From Campylobacter showae (GTDB taxonomy: Bacteria > Campylobacterota > Campylobacteria > Campylobacterales > Campylobacteraceae), in NCBI RefSeq assembly GCF_900699785.1, contig NZ_LR535679.1, positions 620,001-684,000 on the forward strand: a stretch of DNA of 64,000 bases, written 5' to 3'. This document shows positions 1-9,409 of this stretch, piece by piece. Below the pieces are notes generated by a model that was not told the DNA's origin, made no database searches, and saw only the letters and a program-made list of their open reading frames with translations. The position numbers and the translations under genes were made by a program. Numbering within the stretch: the stretch's first letter is position 1; each line of letters starts with the position of its first letter.

Positions 1-1
1 A

Positions 2-382
2 GGGCTTATGAGCTTTGTCGTAGTATGGCTCACGATAGAGCGCTTGATCTTTTACGCAAACGTTAAATTTGAAAACTACAAGAATCAAGACGACTTTGAA
101 GAGAGCGTAACTAGAAATTTAACAACGCTTTATATAGTTTATTCAAATGCGCCGTATATCGGACTTTTGGGTACGGTCGCGGGCATCATGGTGACCTTTT
201 ACGACATGGGTATGAGCGGCGGCATCGACACTAAAAGCATCATGGTCGGCCTGTCTCTCGCGCTAAAAGCAACCGCGCTAGGCCTAATCGTCGCAATACC
301 GACGCTAATGATCTACAACGCGTTTATGAGAAAAGTGGACGTTTTAGTAAACCGCTACAAGGCTTCACGTGAGAATGCCTAA
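2..382 (+). CDS. exbB: ExbB-type biopolymer transport protein (5' end cut by window)
   Basis: This is the proton-channel subunit of the inner-membrane ExbB-ExbD-TonB motor that powers uptake across the outer membrane. The frame is open from the first bases of the window. The first methionine in view (base 8) sits inside a membrane segment, so the true start lies upstream. Two further hydrophobic segments follow: one begins at the motif APYIGLLGTVAGIM, which is typical of the ExbB/TolQ/MotA family, and the other is SLALKATALGLIVAIP. The stop overlaps the next gene, exbD, by 14 bases, so the two are probably translated together. TolQ is the close alternative, but the adjacent exbD and a proline-rich tonB favour ExbB. 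Confidence 0.85.
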   Translation, partial: GLMSFVVVWLTIERLIFYANVKFENYKNQDDFEESVTRNLTTLYIVYSNAPYIGLLGTVAGIMVTFYDMGMSGGIDTKSIMVGLSLALKATALGLIVAIPTLMIYNAFMRKVDVLVNRYKASRENA

Positions 383-752
383 AAAAGAGGGATTAAACGT
401 AATCCCGCTCATAGATATTATGCTCGTTTTGCTAGCCATCGTGCTTAGCGTTTCGACTTTTATCGCTCAGGGCAATATCAAAATCGACCTACCAAACAGC
501 GAAAGCGCGGAAAAAAAGCAAGACGAAAACGATAAAATCGCCGTTTTAATTAATAAAGATAATGAATTTTTTATAGGCGAAGAGAAAATCGCCGAAGAAA
601 ATTTAAAAGAAAAGTTAAACGAGATAAAAAACGAAACGTTAATAGAACTCAAAAGCGATAAAGAGAGTAAATTCGACTCGTTTATCAAGGTTATCGACAT
701 ACTAAAAGAAAAAAATCATGAAAACTTCGCTATCACGACAACAACTGAATAG
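369..752 (+). CDS. exbD: ExbD-type biopolymer transport protein
   Basis: ExbD is the second subunit of the TonB-linked proton motor. It has one N-terminal membrane helix (about residues 11-33) containing the family motif NVIPLIDIMLVLL, whose aspartate is the expected proton-binding residue. A charged periplasmic domain rich in Lys, Glu and Asp follows. The length of 127 residues is normal for the family. The listed start is a GTG. An ATG two codons downstream at 375 is equally possible. The gene overlaps exbB upstream and tonB downstream by tens of bases, so all three form one operon. Confidence 0.88.
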   Translation: MRMPKKEGLNVIPLIDIMLVLLAIVLSVSTFIAQGNIKIDLPNSESAEKKQDENDKIAVLINKDNEFFIGEEKIAEENLKEKLNEIKNETLIELKSDKESKFDSFIKVIDILKEKNHENFAITTTTE

Positions 753-1569
753 ACGCGCCAGCTTTACGGGGCTTGGCGTCTCTATCCTGTTGCACTCTAT
801 ACTCATCGGGTCTTTTATCAAATTTTACGAAGAGATAAAACCGATGCCAGAAGAAAAAAGCGTCAAGATAGCGCTAAATACCTTTACGCCGCCAGCAGCT
901 CCGCTCCCGCCGGCGCCAACTCCCCCGGCCCCGCCGCCTCCGGCACCGCCTGCGCCTCCTCCGCCTGAACCTGTCGTCACTCCGCCGGAGCCGCCAAAGC
1001 CGGTTGAGCCGCCTAAGCCGATAGAAAAGCCAAAACCTGTGGAAAAACCAAAACCGATAGAAAAGCCGGTTGAAAAGCCAAAGCCTAAACCTACGCCAAA
1101 ACCGGTCAAAAAGCCTGAGCCTGAGCCTGAGCCGGAACAGCAAGTCGCGCAAGTAGCACCGCCCGCACAGCCGTCGCCGCCTACTCCTACGCCGCCTGCG
1201 GCGCAGCCAAGCGGCGCTCTAAGCTCGAATGTAAAATCAAATTTACCGCCTAGCGGAGCAGAAACCGTCGGAGAATTTAACTTCGCGACATCAGCCGGCG
1301 ACGAGAGATTTTCTAAAATCCAAAAGGCGATACAAAAGCATCACAAATACCCTAAACGCGCGCAAAAAATGCGCCATCAGGGCGTCGTAGAGGTTAGCTT
1401 TTTATACAAAAAAGACGGCACCGTCCGCGACGTAAAAGTGATAAAAAGCTCGGGCTACGAGACGCTAGACGAGGCCGCGGTCGAGCTCATAAACCGCGCC
1501 GCACCGGATTTTCCGACGCTTGATCGCGACTACGTCATCAAAATCCCGGTTAGCTACAAGCTCACGTAA
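718..1569 (+). CDS. tonB: TonB energy transducer
   Basis: TonB spans the periplasm and passes energy from ExbB-ExbD to outer-membrane siderophore, haem or metal receptors. Residues 1-16 are basic and about 17-37 form the single membrane anchor, which includes the conserved SILLHS stretch. Residues about 55-165 are a long proline-rich spacer of Pro-Ala and then Lys-Pro/Glu-Pro repeats, expected to be extended. The last ~90 residues form the TonB C-terminal fold (YPKRAQKMRHQGVVEVSF and a terminal VSYKLT). The start overlaps exbD by 35 bases. The spacer is longer and more Pro-Ala-rich than in many TonB proteins. The stop codon lies inside the hairpin annotated next. Confidence 0.93.
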   Translation: MKTSLSRQQLNRRASFTGLGVSILLHSILIGSFIKFYEEIKPMPEEKSVKIALNTFTPPAAPLPPAPTPPAPPPPAPPAPPPPEPVVTPPEPPKPVEPPKPIEKPKPVEKPKPIEKPVEKPKPKPTPKPVKKPEPEPEPEQQVAQVAPPAQPSPPTPTPPAAQPSGALSSNVKSNLPPSGAETVGEFNFATSAGDERFSKIQKAIQKHHKYPKRAQKMRHQGVVEVSFLYKKDGTVRDVKVIKSSGYETLDEAAVELINRAAPDFPTLDRDYVIKIPVSYKLT

Positions 1570-1600
1570 ATTTAAGCCGTTTTTGCGGCTTAAATTTTAC
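1568..1600 (+). terminator. Terminator-like hairpin after tonB
   Basis: A perfect 12-bp inverted repeat (AAATTTAAGCCG paired with CGGCTTAAATTT) with a 6-base T-rich loop begins inside the tonB stop codon and is followed by a short T run. It fits an intrinsic terminator for exbB-exbD-tonB. Confidence 0.7.
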
Positions 1601-2207
1601 TTCTAAGTTTGCTCGCATGATTTCAAATTCTGATGCAAAAATGAAATTTGACGCGCTAAATTTTATTAAATCGCCCGCTCAAATTTGACGTTAAATTTGT
1701 CGCCATCTCGGTAGCGCGTAAGGCAAAATTTGAAACTAAATTTAAACGGTAAAAGCGCGGATCAGGCCGCGTTCATCTTTAAATTTAAAGCCGTATCGAG
1801 CTTCGACGCAAAAAGCGATTTAAAATTTTAAGCGTCAAATTTTTACGGCACCGTCTTCCTAAATTTTACCAAAATCCTTTTTTCAAATTTTATCTTGCGG
1901 CCGCCAAATATCGGTGACGTCCAAAAACCGCGCTTTCTCGCGCTAAATTAAACGCCGAATTTGCGCTCATAAGCCCTCAAAGCTCGCCTTTATCCTCGTT
2001 AAATCTGAAATCTCGGCTAAAAAACGCACTAAATTTGACCGAGTAAATTTGATCTCTCGCCTGCAAATTAGCCGAATTTAACCGCTTAAATTCGGCTATG
2101 CTTATATTTTTAGACTAAATTTGATATTTAAATTTTAACGGTCAAATTCTGTCAAAACGCCTTGCTAAAATTTCGTCAAATCAATTTTTAATCCGCAGGA
2201 GGACAAG
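1601..2207. other. Long intergenic region with one strong hairpin
   Basis: About 600 bases without a convincing gene. The stretch is crowded with AAATTT words. At 2069-2098 there is a perfect 13-bp inverted repeat (TAGCCGAATTTAA, loop CCGC) about 110 bases upstream of the next gene. It could be a leader hairpin of the lyase transcript or the terminator of something no longer present. The lyase has a strong ribosome binding site (AGGAGG at about 2197-2202). I see no clear promoter. Confidence 0.4.
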
Positions 2208-3563
2208 ATGGCATCAGGAACGCTTGACAGCAGAGTTTTTAAAGTAATGTTTGTTAGCGAGGATATGAGAAAGATATTTAGCGACGAAAATAAGGTGCAA
2301 AAGTGGCTGGACACCGAGGCTGCACTAGCTAGAGCGCAAGCAAAGCTGGGCATCATCGAGCCTAGGCGCGCCGAGCAAATAACCAAATTTGCCCGTGCAG
2401 AGTTAGTCGATCTAGACGCGATCGGAGAAAATTACAAAAGTTCAATCACTATCGTGCCGCTTTTAAAAGAGTTTAAGAAAGTCTTTGACGACGATAGCGG
2501 CGAGTTCGTACACTGGGGCGCGACCAGCCAGGACATAATGGACAATGGCATGGTGCTGCAAATCCGCGAAGCTATAGCGCTTCTTAAAAAACTACTCGAA
2601 AAAACCTACAACGAGACGCTAAAGATCAGCGAAAAATACAAAAACACCGTCATGGCGGGTCGCACACACGTTATTCACGCGCTACCTATCACGTTTGGCT
2701 TCAAAACGGCGATGTGGGCGCAGGAGATCAGACGCAGCCTAGATAGACTAAAGGAAATCGCTCCTCGCGTACTTGTAGGACAGCTCTCAGGCGCCGTTGG
2801 TACGCTAGCATCGCAAGAAGGCAAGGGGCTGGAGATGCAAAAGCTGATGATGGATGATCTGGGGCTAAACGTACCGGTGATTTCGTGGCACCCTAGCCGC
2901 GACCACATGGTCGAGTACGTCTCGACACTAGCCATCATCGCAGGCACGATCGGACGCATAGCGCGAGAGATCTTAAGCCTCCAGCGCACCGAGATTTGTG
3001 AGGTTGAAGAACCGTTTTTTATGGGCAAGGTCGGTAGCTCCACGATGCCGCATAAGCGCAATCCTCAGGTCTGCGAGGGCGTCATCGCGCTAACTAAGAT
3101 CGTGCGTGCGCAGGCTCCTTTGATGGTGGAGGCTATGGAATGTGAAAACGAGCGTGACTGGGGGTGCGAAGCAGTCGAGTGGGACGCGATACCAAAGTCA
3201 TCCATCCACCTTGCAGGCGCGCTTGAAAAGATAAACGACATCCTAGAAAATCTCATCGTCTATCCGCAAAATATGAAGCGAAATTTGGGCGCGCTAAAGG
3301 GTGCGATGCTAAGCGAAGCCGTGATGCTGCATCTGGGCGAAAAGCTAGGCAGGATGAGTGCTCACGAGATCGTTTACGAAGTCTGCATGAAGGCTTTTAC
3401 CGACGGTAAACCAGTCATCGACGACCTACTCGAGCGTGCAGAGGTAGCAAAGCACTTCACCAGAGCGCAGCTCGAGGAGATCATGGACCCGGAAAAATAC
3501 GTCGGCCTAAGCGCGACATTCGTAGACCGCGTGATAGAAGACAGTAAAAGCTATGTAAAATAA
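2208..3563 (+). CDS. Fumarate-lyase superfamily enzyme (PurB/PcaB-like), probably not the housekeeping PurB
   Basis: The 451-residue protein belongs to the aspartase/fumarase superfamily, whose members eliminate fumarate (or cycloisomerise muconate) at a homotetramer active site. Family regions are intact: HWGATSQDIMD (about residues 102-112), GRTHVIHALPITFG (about 151) and the signature loop GSSTMPHKRNP (about 275), followed by an adenylosuccinate-lyase-type C-terminal domain. The N-terminus differs from the C. jejuni PurB that I recall, and the closest motifs resemble the PcaB-like branch. The gene is followed 250 bases later by a dicarboxylate transporter and then a WYL regulator. I therefore infer a catabolic lyase that releases fumarate. 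Annotation as purB remains possible, and the substrate is unknown. Confidence 0.8.
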   Translation: MASGTLDSRVFKVMFVSEDMRKIFSDENKVQKWLDTEAALARAQAKLGIIEPRRAEQITKFARAELVDLDAIGENYKSSITIVPLLKEFKKVFDDDSGEFVHWGATSQDIMDNGMVLQIREAIALLKKLLEKTYNETLKISEKYKNTVMAGRTHVIHALPITFGFKTAMWAQEIRRSLDRLKEIAPRVLVGQLSGAVGTLASQEGKGLEMQKLMMDDLGLNVPVISWHPSRDHMVEYVSTLAIIAGTIGRIAREILSLQRTEICEVEEPFFMGKVGSSTMPHKRNPQVCEGVIALTKIVRAQAPLMVEAMECENERDWGCEAVEWDAIPKSSIHLAGALEKINDILENLIVYPQNMKRNLGALKGAMLSEAVMLHLGEKLGRMSAHEIVYEVCMKAFTDGKPVIDDLLERAEVAKHFTRAQLEEIMDPEKYVGLSATFVDRVIEDSKSYVK

Positions 3564-3629
3564 GGAAAATTCAACTCGGTGGTAAGCGTTTTGGCAAGAT
3601 TTAACTTCGCGGAAAGGGCGGCAAATTTT

Positions 3630-3666
3630 GGCTACTAAATTTAAACCGTAAATTTAGTAGCCCGAC
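3630..3666 (+). terminator. Hairpin between lyase and transporter genes
   Basis: A perfect 14-bp stem (GGCTACTAAATTTA with its complement) and a 5-base loop lie 67 bases after the lyase stop. No strong T run follows, so it may act as a partial terminator or an mRNA-stabilising 3' end. Transcription may read on into the transporter gene. Confidence 0.45.
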
Positions 3667-3810
3667 TTTACAAGAGAAGGTTTTGTACTAAGGCGGTTAA
3701 ATTTAGCAAGTCGTCAATTTACCGCGAATAAAAGCGTATAAAAAGTCAAATTTGAGTTCAAAATTTGCAAAAAAAGCGCAAAATTTAAAACAAAAAAAGA
3801 AAGGTCTAAA

Positions 3811-5214
3811 ATGAATAACGCAGTAAAAGCCCTGGCAATAATCATCATCGGGCTTGCGGTGTGGTTCTCGCCAAATCCTGAGGGCGTGAGCAAGGAGGCC
3901 TGGCATCTCTTCGCTATCGTTTTGGCGACGATTTTGGGGCTGATTTTGCAGCCTCTGCCTATCGGAGCAGTAGCGATGATCGGCATCACGGTCGCGATAC
4001 TAACCAAGGTCATGAAGCCCGCGGAGGCCCTTAGCGGCTTTGCCAGTACGACCATATGGCTCATCGTCGCAGCCTATATGATCGCGCGAGGCTTCATAAA
4101 AACCGGTCTTGGACGGCGAATAGCATATAAAATCATCTCAATTCTAGGCGACAGTACGCTAAAGTTAGGATATGCGATAGTTATCAGCGACGCCGTCATT
4201 AGTCCCGCGATGCCAAGCTCGGGAGCTAGAGCCGGCGGGATAATGTTTCCCATCGTAAATTCGCTCTCAAAGGCCCTTGGCAGCGAGCCCGACGAAGGTA
4301 GCCGCAAAAAAGCCGGAGCGTTTTTTATGCAGACGCTTTGGCAAGGCAACACGATAACAAACGGCATGTTTTTAACCTCGATGGCGGGCAACCCTCTCAT
4401 CGCATCGCTTGCGCTCTCGGCCTTTAGCGTCGAGATATCGTGGACGCTCTGGGCGCTTGGCGCGATAGTTCCGGCGGTCTGTTCGCTCGTCGTTATCCCG
4501 CTAGTGCTTTATAAAATTTACCCGCCGCAGATCAAGGCCTTTCCCGAAGGCAAGGCCATAGCCGCGCGCGAACTAGCCGCGATGGGGCCGATGAGCAGAG
4601 GCGAAAAGCTGATGCTGGGCGTTTTTGCGGGCTCTTTAGTGCTCTGGGCTACGGGCGGACTAACGGGTCTAAACGCCACAACCGTGGGACTCGTGGCCGT
4701 GTGCGTGATGACGATATGCGGCGTGCTCGAGTGGAAGGACGTTACCGGCGAAAAAGGCGCGTGGGATACGCTCATCTGGATGGGTGCGCTCATCACGTTA
4801 GCCGGCGGCCTAAACAAAACGGGCTTTATAAAGTGGTTTTCGGCCTGGGTTTCGGGCGGTATGAGCGGATTTGGCTGGATGAGCGTGCTAGCTATTTTAC
4901 TGCTTATTTACGTTTATTCACACTATATGTTTGCCAGCCTCACTGCACATATAACGGCGATGTATTCGGCATTCGGCGCGGTTGCGATAGCTGCGGGAGC
5001 TAGTCCTGTTTTCGTCGCTCTAGCCTTTGCCTACGCTTCAAATTTGATGATGCCTATCACGCACTACGGCGGAGCGCCCGGACCGATAATCTTTGGCGCC
5101 GGATACGTCACGCAAAACGAATGGTGGCGGCTAGGCTTTATAACGACGCTGATAAATTTATTTATCTGGACTATAATAGGCGGAGTTTGGTGGAAGGTGC
5201 TAGGCCTTTGGTAA
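3811..5214 (+). CDS. DASS-family (SLC13-type) dicarboxylate/anion transporter
   Basis: This is an inner-membrane carrier of the divalent anion:sodium symporter family, which moves C4/C5 dicarboxylates such as succinate, malate, tartrate or 2-oxoglutarate. The 467 residues form about 11-13 hydrophobic helices. Two features match the inverted repeats of the family: the early segment IISILGDSTLKLGYAI with nearby SPAMPSSGARAGG, and the late segment ASNLMMPITHYGGAPGPI with an Asn-Leu-Met-Met-Pro turn. The ATG follows AGAAAGG closely. It lies between a fumarate-releasing lyase and a WYL regulator, so it may import the lyase's substrate or exchange it for succinate or fumarate. The direction of transport and the coupling ion cannot be read from the sequence. 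Confidence 0.87.
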   Translation: MNNAVKALAIIIIGLAVWFSPNPEGVSKEAWHLFAIVLATILGLILQPLPIGAVAMIGITVAILTKVMKPAEALSGFASTTIWLIVAAYMIARGFIKTGLGRRIAYKIISILGDSTLKLGYAIVISDAVISPAMPSSGARAGGIMFPIVNSLSKALGSEPDEGSRKKAGAFFMQTLWQGNTITNGMFLTSMAGNPLIASLALSAFSVEISWTLWALGAIVPAVCSLVVIPLVLYKIYPPQIKAFPEGKAIAARELAAMGPMSRGEKLMLGVFAGSLVLWATGGLTGLNATTVGLVAVCVMTICGVLEWKDVTGEKGAWDTLIWMGALITLAGGLNKTGFIKWFSAWVSGGMSGFGWMSVLAILLLIYVYSHYMFASLTAHITAMYSAFGAVAIAAGASPVFVALAFAYASNLMMPITHYGGAPGPIIFGAGYVTQNEWWRLGFITTLINLFIWTIIGGVWWKVLGLW

Positions 5215-5268
5215 AATTTACAAATTTACAGGCGAGATGCAAACTTGCCCGTAAATTTAAGGCAGAAT

Positions 5269-6234
5269 ATGGCGAATAAAAAAGTATTTGAAATTTTAGA
5301 GCTTTTAAAAGAGCTAGCAAGCGGCAGAGAGGTCGCGTTAAAGGCCTACTGTGCCAAAAGCGGCCTAAGCGAACGCACGCTTAGGCGTTATATAGAGGAT
5401 TTAAAGGCCATTTTTGGCAGTGAACATATCGTAAAGCTCGAAAAGGGCAGCTACGTGTGCAAAAACGGCGAGCTTTTTAAGCCTTTCGTTATGCCAAACG
5501 AGCACCAAAATGAGAGCAAAAAGCTCATCGACCTGCTACACGTCATCAACCCGGGCTTTGCTAAATTTTTGCCTCCGACACACAAAAAAGTGGACGACAA
5601 GCTAGCCAAAGAGCTAGCGGAAATCTTTCTTATCAAGGGTAGTCCGCACGAAAACACCCCAAATCTTCGCACTTTCGCCGCGCTGCAAAAAGCGATCAAA
5701 TTTAAAAGATACTGTGAGTTAAAATACCTCGGGCGTCGCTTAAGCGAAGTCAAAATCCTAAAGCTGATCTACTGCAAAGGCAACTGGCAAGTAGCCACTC
5801 TAAGAAGCTCTGAGACGGAAAACAACGGCTTTGAGGTGCTGCGAGCAGCCTTTATCGAGGATGTAAAAATCTCGACAAAAACTTTTTACGCCGACGAATA
5901 TACGCTAAATTTCATCAAAAACTCCGAGACCTTTTGGGATGGCTATAAGGTCTCGCCCTACCCAGCCGCAGTCGCCGTATCGCCTGATGCGCGTAAATAC
6001 TTCGCGCAAAAAAGATTTTTCAAATCGCAAAAAATCTCGGACGAGCCGCTACCAAACGGCTGGACGAAGATCGAGTTTAGCGTCACTAGCGATAAAATGC
6101 TACTAATGCCAGCTAAAAGGTGGTTTCCAAACCTAGTCATCCTCTCGCCTCTTAGCGCAAAGCGTAAATTTGAAGACGATATAGACATTTATAGGCAAAA
6201 TTCGGCTTTATTTTTAGTCGATAAGGATCAATAA
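5269..6234 (+). CDS. HTH/WYL-domain transcriptional regulator
   Basis: A probable ligand-sensing DNA-binding protein of about 321 residues. The N-terminal ~60 residues form a DeoR/HTH_11-like winged helix (YCAKSGLSERTLRRYIEDLK is a typical recognition helix). The middle region around residues 140-190 resembles a WYL domain (ALQKAIKFKRYCELKYLGRR, then a Trp-Gln-Val-Ala strand). The last ~100 residues resemble the WYL C-terminal extension. I chose the ATG at 5269, preceded by an AAGGCAG site, over an upstream in-frame TTG at 5245. It lies 54 bases after the transporter on the same strand, so it probably regulates the lyase-transporter cassette, perhaps in the same transcript. Confidence 0.78.
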   Translation: MANKKVFEILELLKELASGREVALKAYCAKSGLSERTLRRYIEDLKAIFGSEHIVKLEKGSYVCKNGELFKPFVMPNEHQNESKKLIDLLHVINPGFAKFLPPTHKKVDDKLAKELAEIFLIKGSPHENTPNLRTFAALQKAIKFKRYCELKYLGRRLSEVKILKLIYCKGNWQVATLRSSETENNGFEVLRAAFIEDVKISTKTFYADEYTLNFIKNSETFWDGYKVSPYPAAVAVSPDARKYFAQKRFFKSQKISDEPLPNGWTKIEFSVTSDKMLLMPAKRWFPNLVILSPLSAKRKFEDDIDIYRQNSALFLVDKDQ

Positions 6235-6372
6235 AAGTCGTTTTTAATCTTACTTCAATAAAGCAATCTTGCCGTCCATTTGGCAAACAAATTGCTCAAA
6301 CAGCCAATTAAATTTACTCCAAATTTAGCCGACGCCGATAGGTCAAATTCTACCGAGCGATCTTGCCAAATT

Positions 6373-7398
6373 TTACTTAAACGCCCTTTTATACGAGTTT
6401 TCTACCAGCTCAGAGCATCCTAGTTCGCTCATCGCGGATTGCGCGAAATTTGGATTTCGCAGCAGCTCTCTGCCGTAGGCCACCGCATCACAAACGCCGC
6501 CTAGCAGCAGCGCCTCGCCCTCGGACGCCTTTGTTATGAGTCCGACCGCGATCACCGGGATACCGACTGCTTGCTTTACGGCCTTGGCGTAGTCCGCTTG
6601 ATAAAGCGGCGTAAACGCCGGCGCGCTATCCGTGCGCTCAAAAAGTCCGCCTGCTGAGACATGGATAAACGCCGCGCCCAAGAGCTCGAGCTCCTTTGCC
6701 AGCCGCACGCTATCTTCTAGGCTCCAGTCGCCCTTTACCCAGCTTTGCGCACTTATGCGCACGCCGACGGGGATTTGTACTGCGGCTTTTATTTCGGTTA
6801 AAATTTCTTTTAAAAATCTCGCGCGATTTTCGAAGCTTCCACCGTATTCGTCGTCTCGCAGGTTAACCCCCGGCGATAGAAATTCGCTGATGAGATAGCC
6901 GTGTGCGGCGTGGATCTCGATCGCAGCGTATCCGGCGCGCTCGGCTCTAACCGCAGCCTTGGCGAAAGCTTGCTTAACCGAGACGATGTCCTCTATGCTC
7001 ATTTGTTTCGGCGTTTTGTAGCTCTCGCTAAATTTCAGAGCGCTAGGCGCGATCAACCCTTCGCACTCGCTTTTTCTGCCGGCATGCGCGAGCTGGACGG
7101 CCATGACAGCGCCGTATTTGACGCACTCTTTGACGAGCCTGGCGTGCGCCTCTAGCTGCTCGTCGTTCCACAGCCCCAGATCGCAGCTCGTGATCCTGCC
7201 TCTAGGCTCAACCGCCGTAGCCTCGACGATGATGAGCCCGACGCCTCCTAGCGCTCGTGCGGCGTAGTGCAGGCGGTGAAAGCACCTAGGTAGGCCGTTT
7301 TCGTTCTTGGCCTTGTACATGCACATCGGCGGCATGACGACGCGGTTTTTGATCTCTAGATCGCCGATTTGTAGCGGCGAGAAAAGCAAGCTTTGCAT
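6373..7398 (-). CDS. NADH:flavin oxidoreductase, old yellow enzyme family (YqjM/NamA-like)
   Basis: A cytoplasmic FMN-dependent ene-reductase that reduces activated C=C bonds (enones, nitro compounds) with NAD(P)H. The 341-residue TIM barrel shows the YqjM-type pattern: PPMCMYKA near residue 24 (Cys tuning the flavin), QLAHAGRK near 100, HAAHGYLISEFLSP near 170 (substrate-binding His-x2-His) and the C-terminal phosphate-binding region AVGLITKASEGE. The ATG is preceded by AAGGATT. It converges with the WYL gene across a 138-base gap in which I see no clear terminator. The physiological substrate is unknown; a detoxification role is inferred from the family. Confidence 0.88.
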   Translation of the reverse strand: MQSLLFSPLQIGDLEIKNRVVMPPMCMYKAKNENGLPRCFHRLHYAARALGGVGLIIVEATAVEPRGRITSCDLGLWNDEQLEAHARLVKECVKYGAVMAVQLAHAGRKSECEGLIAPSALKFSESYKTPKQMSIEDIVSVKQAFAKAAVRAERAGYAAIEIHAAHGYLISEFLSPGVNLRDDEYGGSFENRARFLKEILTEIKAAVQIPVGVRISAQSWVKGDWSLEDSVRLAKELELLGAAFIHVSAGGLFERTDSAPAFTPLYQADYAKAVKQAVGIPVIAVGLITKASEGEALLLGGVCDAVAYGRELLRNPNFAQSAMSELGCSELVENSYKRAFK

Positions 7399-7638
7399 GA
7401 GAAATCCTTTAAAAATTATTTGCGGTTATTTTAGGATATTTGTTTAAATTTATTAACTCGCGTGGCGGATTTTAGCGACCGCTTTCGAGCGGATGAGATT
7501 GTAAGGGCTAAAGCGTAAATCAACTATTATGTTAGCTTCCGCCAAATTTGAAATTTACTCGCCGCCGTTAAAAATAGAAGCAAAGTACTCATCTGTATCC
7601 ATGCCGCCTTTTTTATCTGCTTTAGTCTTAGCTTTACG

Positions 7639-8218
7639 CTAGCGTCCTGCCCATAGTAGCGGCGACATCGCAAACATCACTTTGCCAAAGCTAAAATTTC
7701 TCACGTTCTCGCGCCAACCGTCCCAGCGGTAAAGTTCGTAAAATTTAGATGTATCGCCGCAAAGCGCTCGGTAAAAAACGCGAGTAGCCAAGCTGTGTGT
7801 CTTCTCATTCGCCGCTATCTGGCGCATAGTAAAAGACATTGCCCGCTTTACCACGAAAGGCGCCGCCGTTTATCGCGAAAAATCCACCCAAAACATCGTC
7901 TGCCACGAGCAGATAGCTAGGCATCTGCCCCGCTTCGCTAAAGTTTTTGCCAAGGTTAAAATCGTAAATTCCACGCTTCACCTGCTCACATCCTGAGCCA
8001 AGCACGCGCAGTTAGCCGCCGTCTATCACGATGCCGCTGCTCATAGGCAAACGCACCCATGGGCGACCGAGTGGCTACTTGAAGCCCCAAAAGCTCGCTT
8101 TGCGCCCTGCTCTCATCGCGAAGCAAAATTTCATAATCATTTTTAGCTTATTTAGCCGCTCTTCGACCAACTCCCAGCCCGGCTCATTTGTGTCTATTGG
8201 CAGCTCTAGAGCTCTCAT
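7639..8218 (-). pseudogene. Decayed DUF2625-family gene
   Basis: Translated pieces in different minus-strand frames together match the DUF2625 family as I recall it. An N-terminal piece starts at 8218 (MRALELPIDTNEPGWELV...). Next comes LQVATRSPMGAFAYE around 8050-8100, then after a frame change SGIVIDGG, a stop codon where the family has Trp, LRVLGSG, and LLVADDVLGGFFAINGGAF with FYYAPDS. After another frame change the C-terminal piece ends FAMSPLLWAGR. At least one nonsense codon and two or more frameshifts are present, so the gene cannot make a full protein. DUF2625 has no established function. Confidence 0.75.
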
Positions 8219-8296
8219 TGCGAGTTCTTGCGATAAATTTGATTAAATTTAAAAGAAGGATTTGGCGAGTCGCCCCGCCAAATTTGTGTTAGTGTA

Positions 8297-9127
<831 letters not shown>

Positions 9128-9309
9128 CTATTTTTGCTTGGCTTTTGAGCGCTTTTTGGCGATTTTGTTAAAATTTTGCTCGGCAGACCATCCGTCTAGC
9201 CTACGCAAAATTTTAACTGCAAAGCCCCAAAAATCATCTCAAAATCCTTCGCAATTTGACTTAAAAATTTACAATTCAAATTTGAAACCAAATTTGATAG
9301 CGGTAGTAT

Positions 9310-9409
9310 CGTGAGATGAATTTTAATGTTGTGTAGAAATTTTAAGTCAAGACTAGGCACATAGCCTGTCGCAGACTTAAAATTTCCAACTCATTAAAAG
9401 ACGCTCACG
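9310..9409 (-). repeat. Structured intergenic repeat, copy A (three nested stems)
   Basis: A roughly 100-nt long-hairpin element lies between tpiA and fabI. Its outer arms are CGTGAG (9310-9315) with CTCACG (9404-9409), the middle arms TTTTAATG (9321-9328) with CATTAAAA (9392-9399), and the inner arms GAAATTTTAAGTC (9336-9348) with its exact complement (9374-9386). The apical region holds a further AGGC/GCCT pair. The outer arm covers the tpiA stop codon. A second copy at 62424-62562 has the same architecture with different stem bases. Strandedness is inferred from flanking transcription. Confidence 0.7.

Noticed and set aside
825..1152. Two long open frames antisense to tonB
   Set aside because: They are the mirror of the proline-rich repeat (giving Gly- or Arg-rich junk) and have no ribosome site.
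2675..3256. Minus-strand open frames inside the lyase gene
   Set aside because: Shadows of a conserved plus-strand protein, with no family resemblance.
2208..3563. Naming the lyase purB outright
   Set aside because: Superfamily motifs fit, but the N-terminus and the transport/regulator context do not match the Campylobacter PurB I recall. The symbol was left blank.
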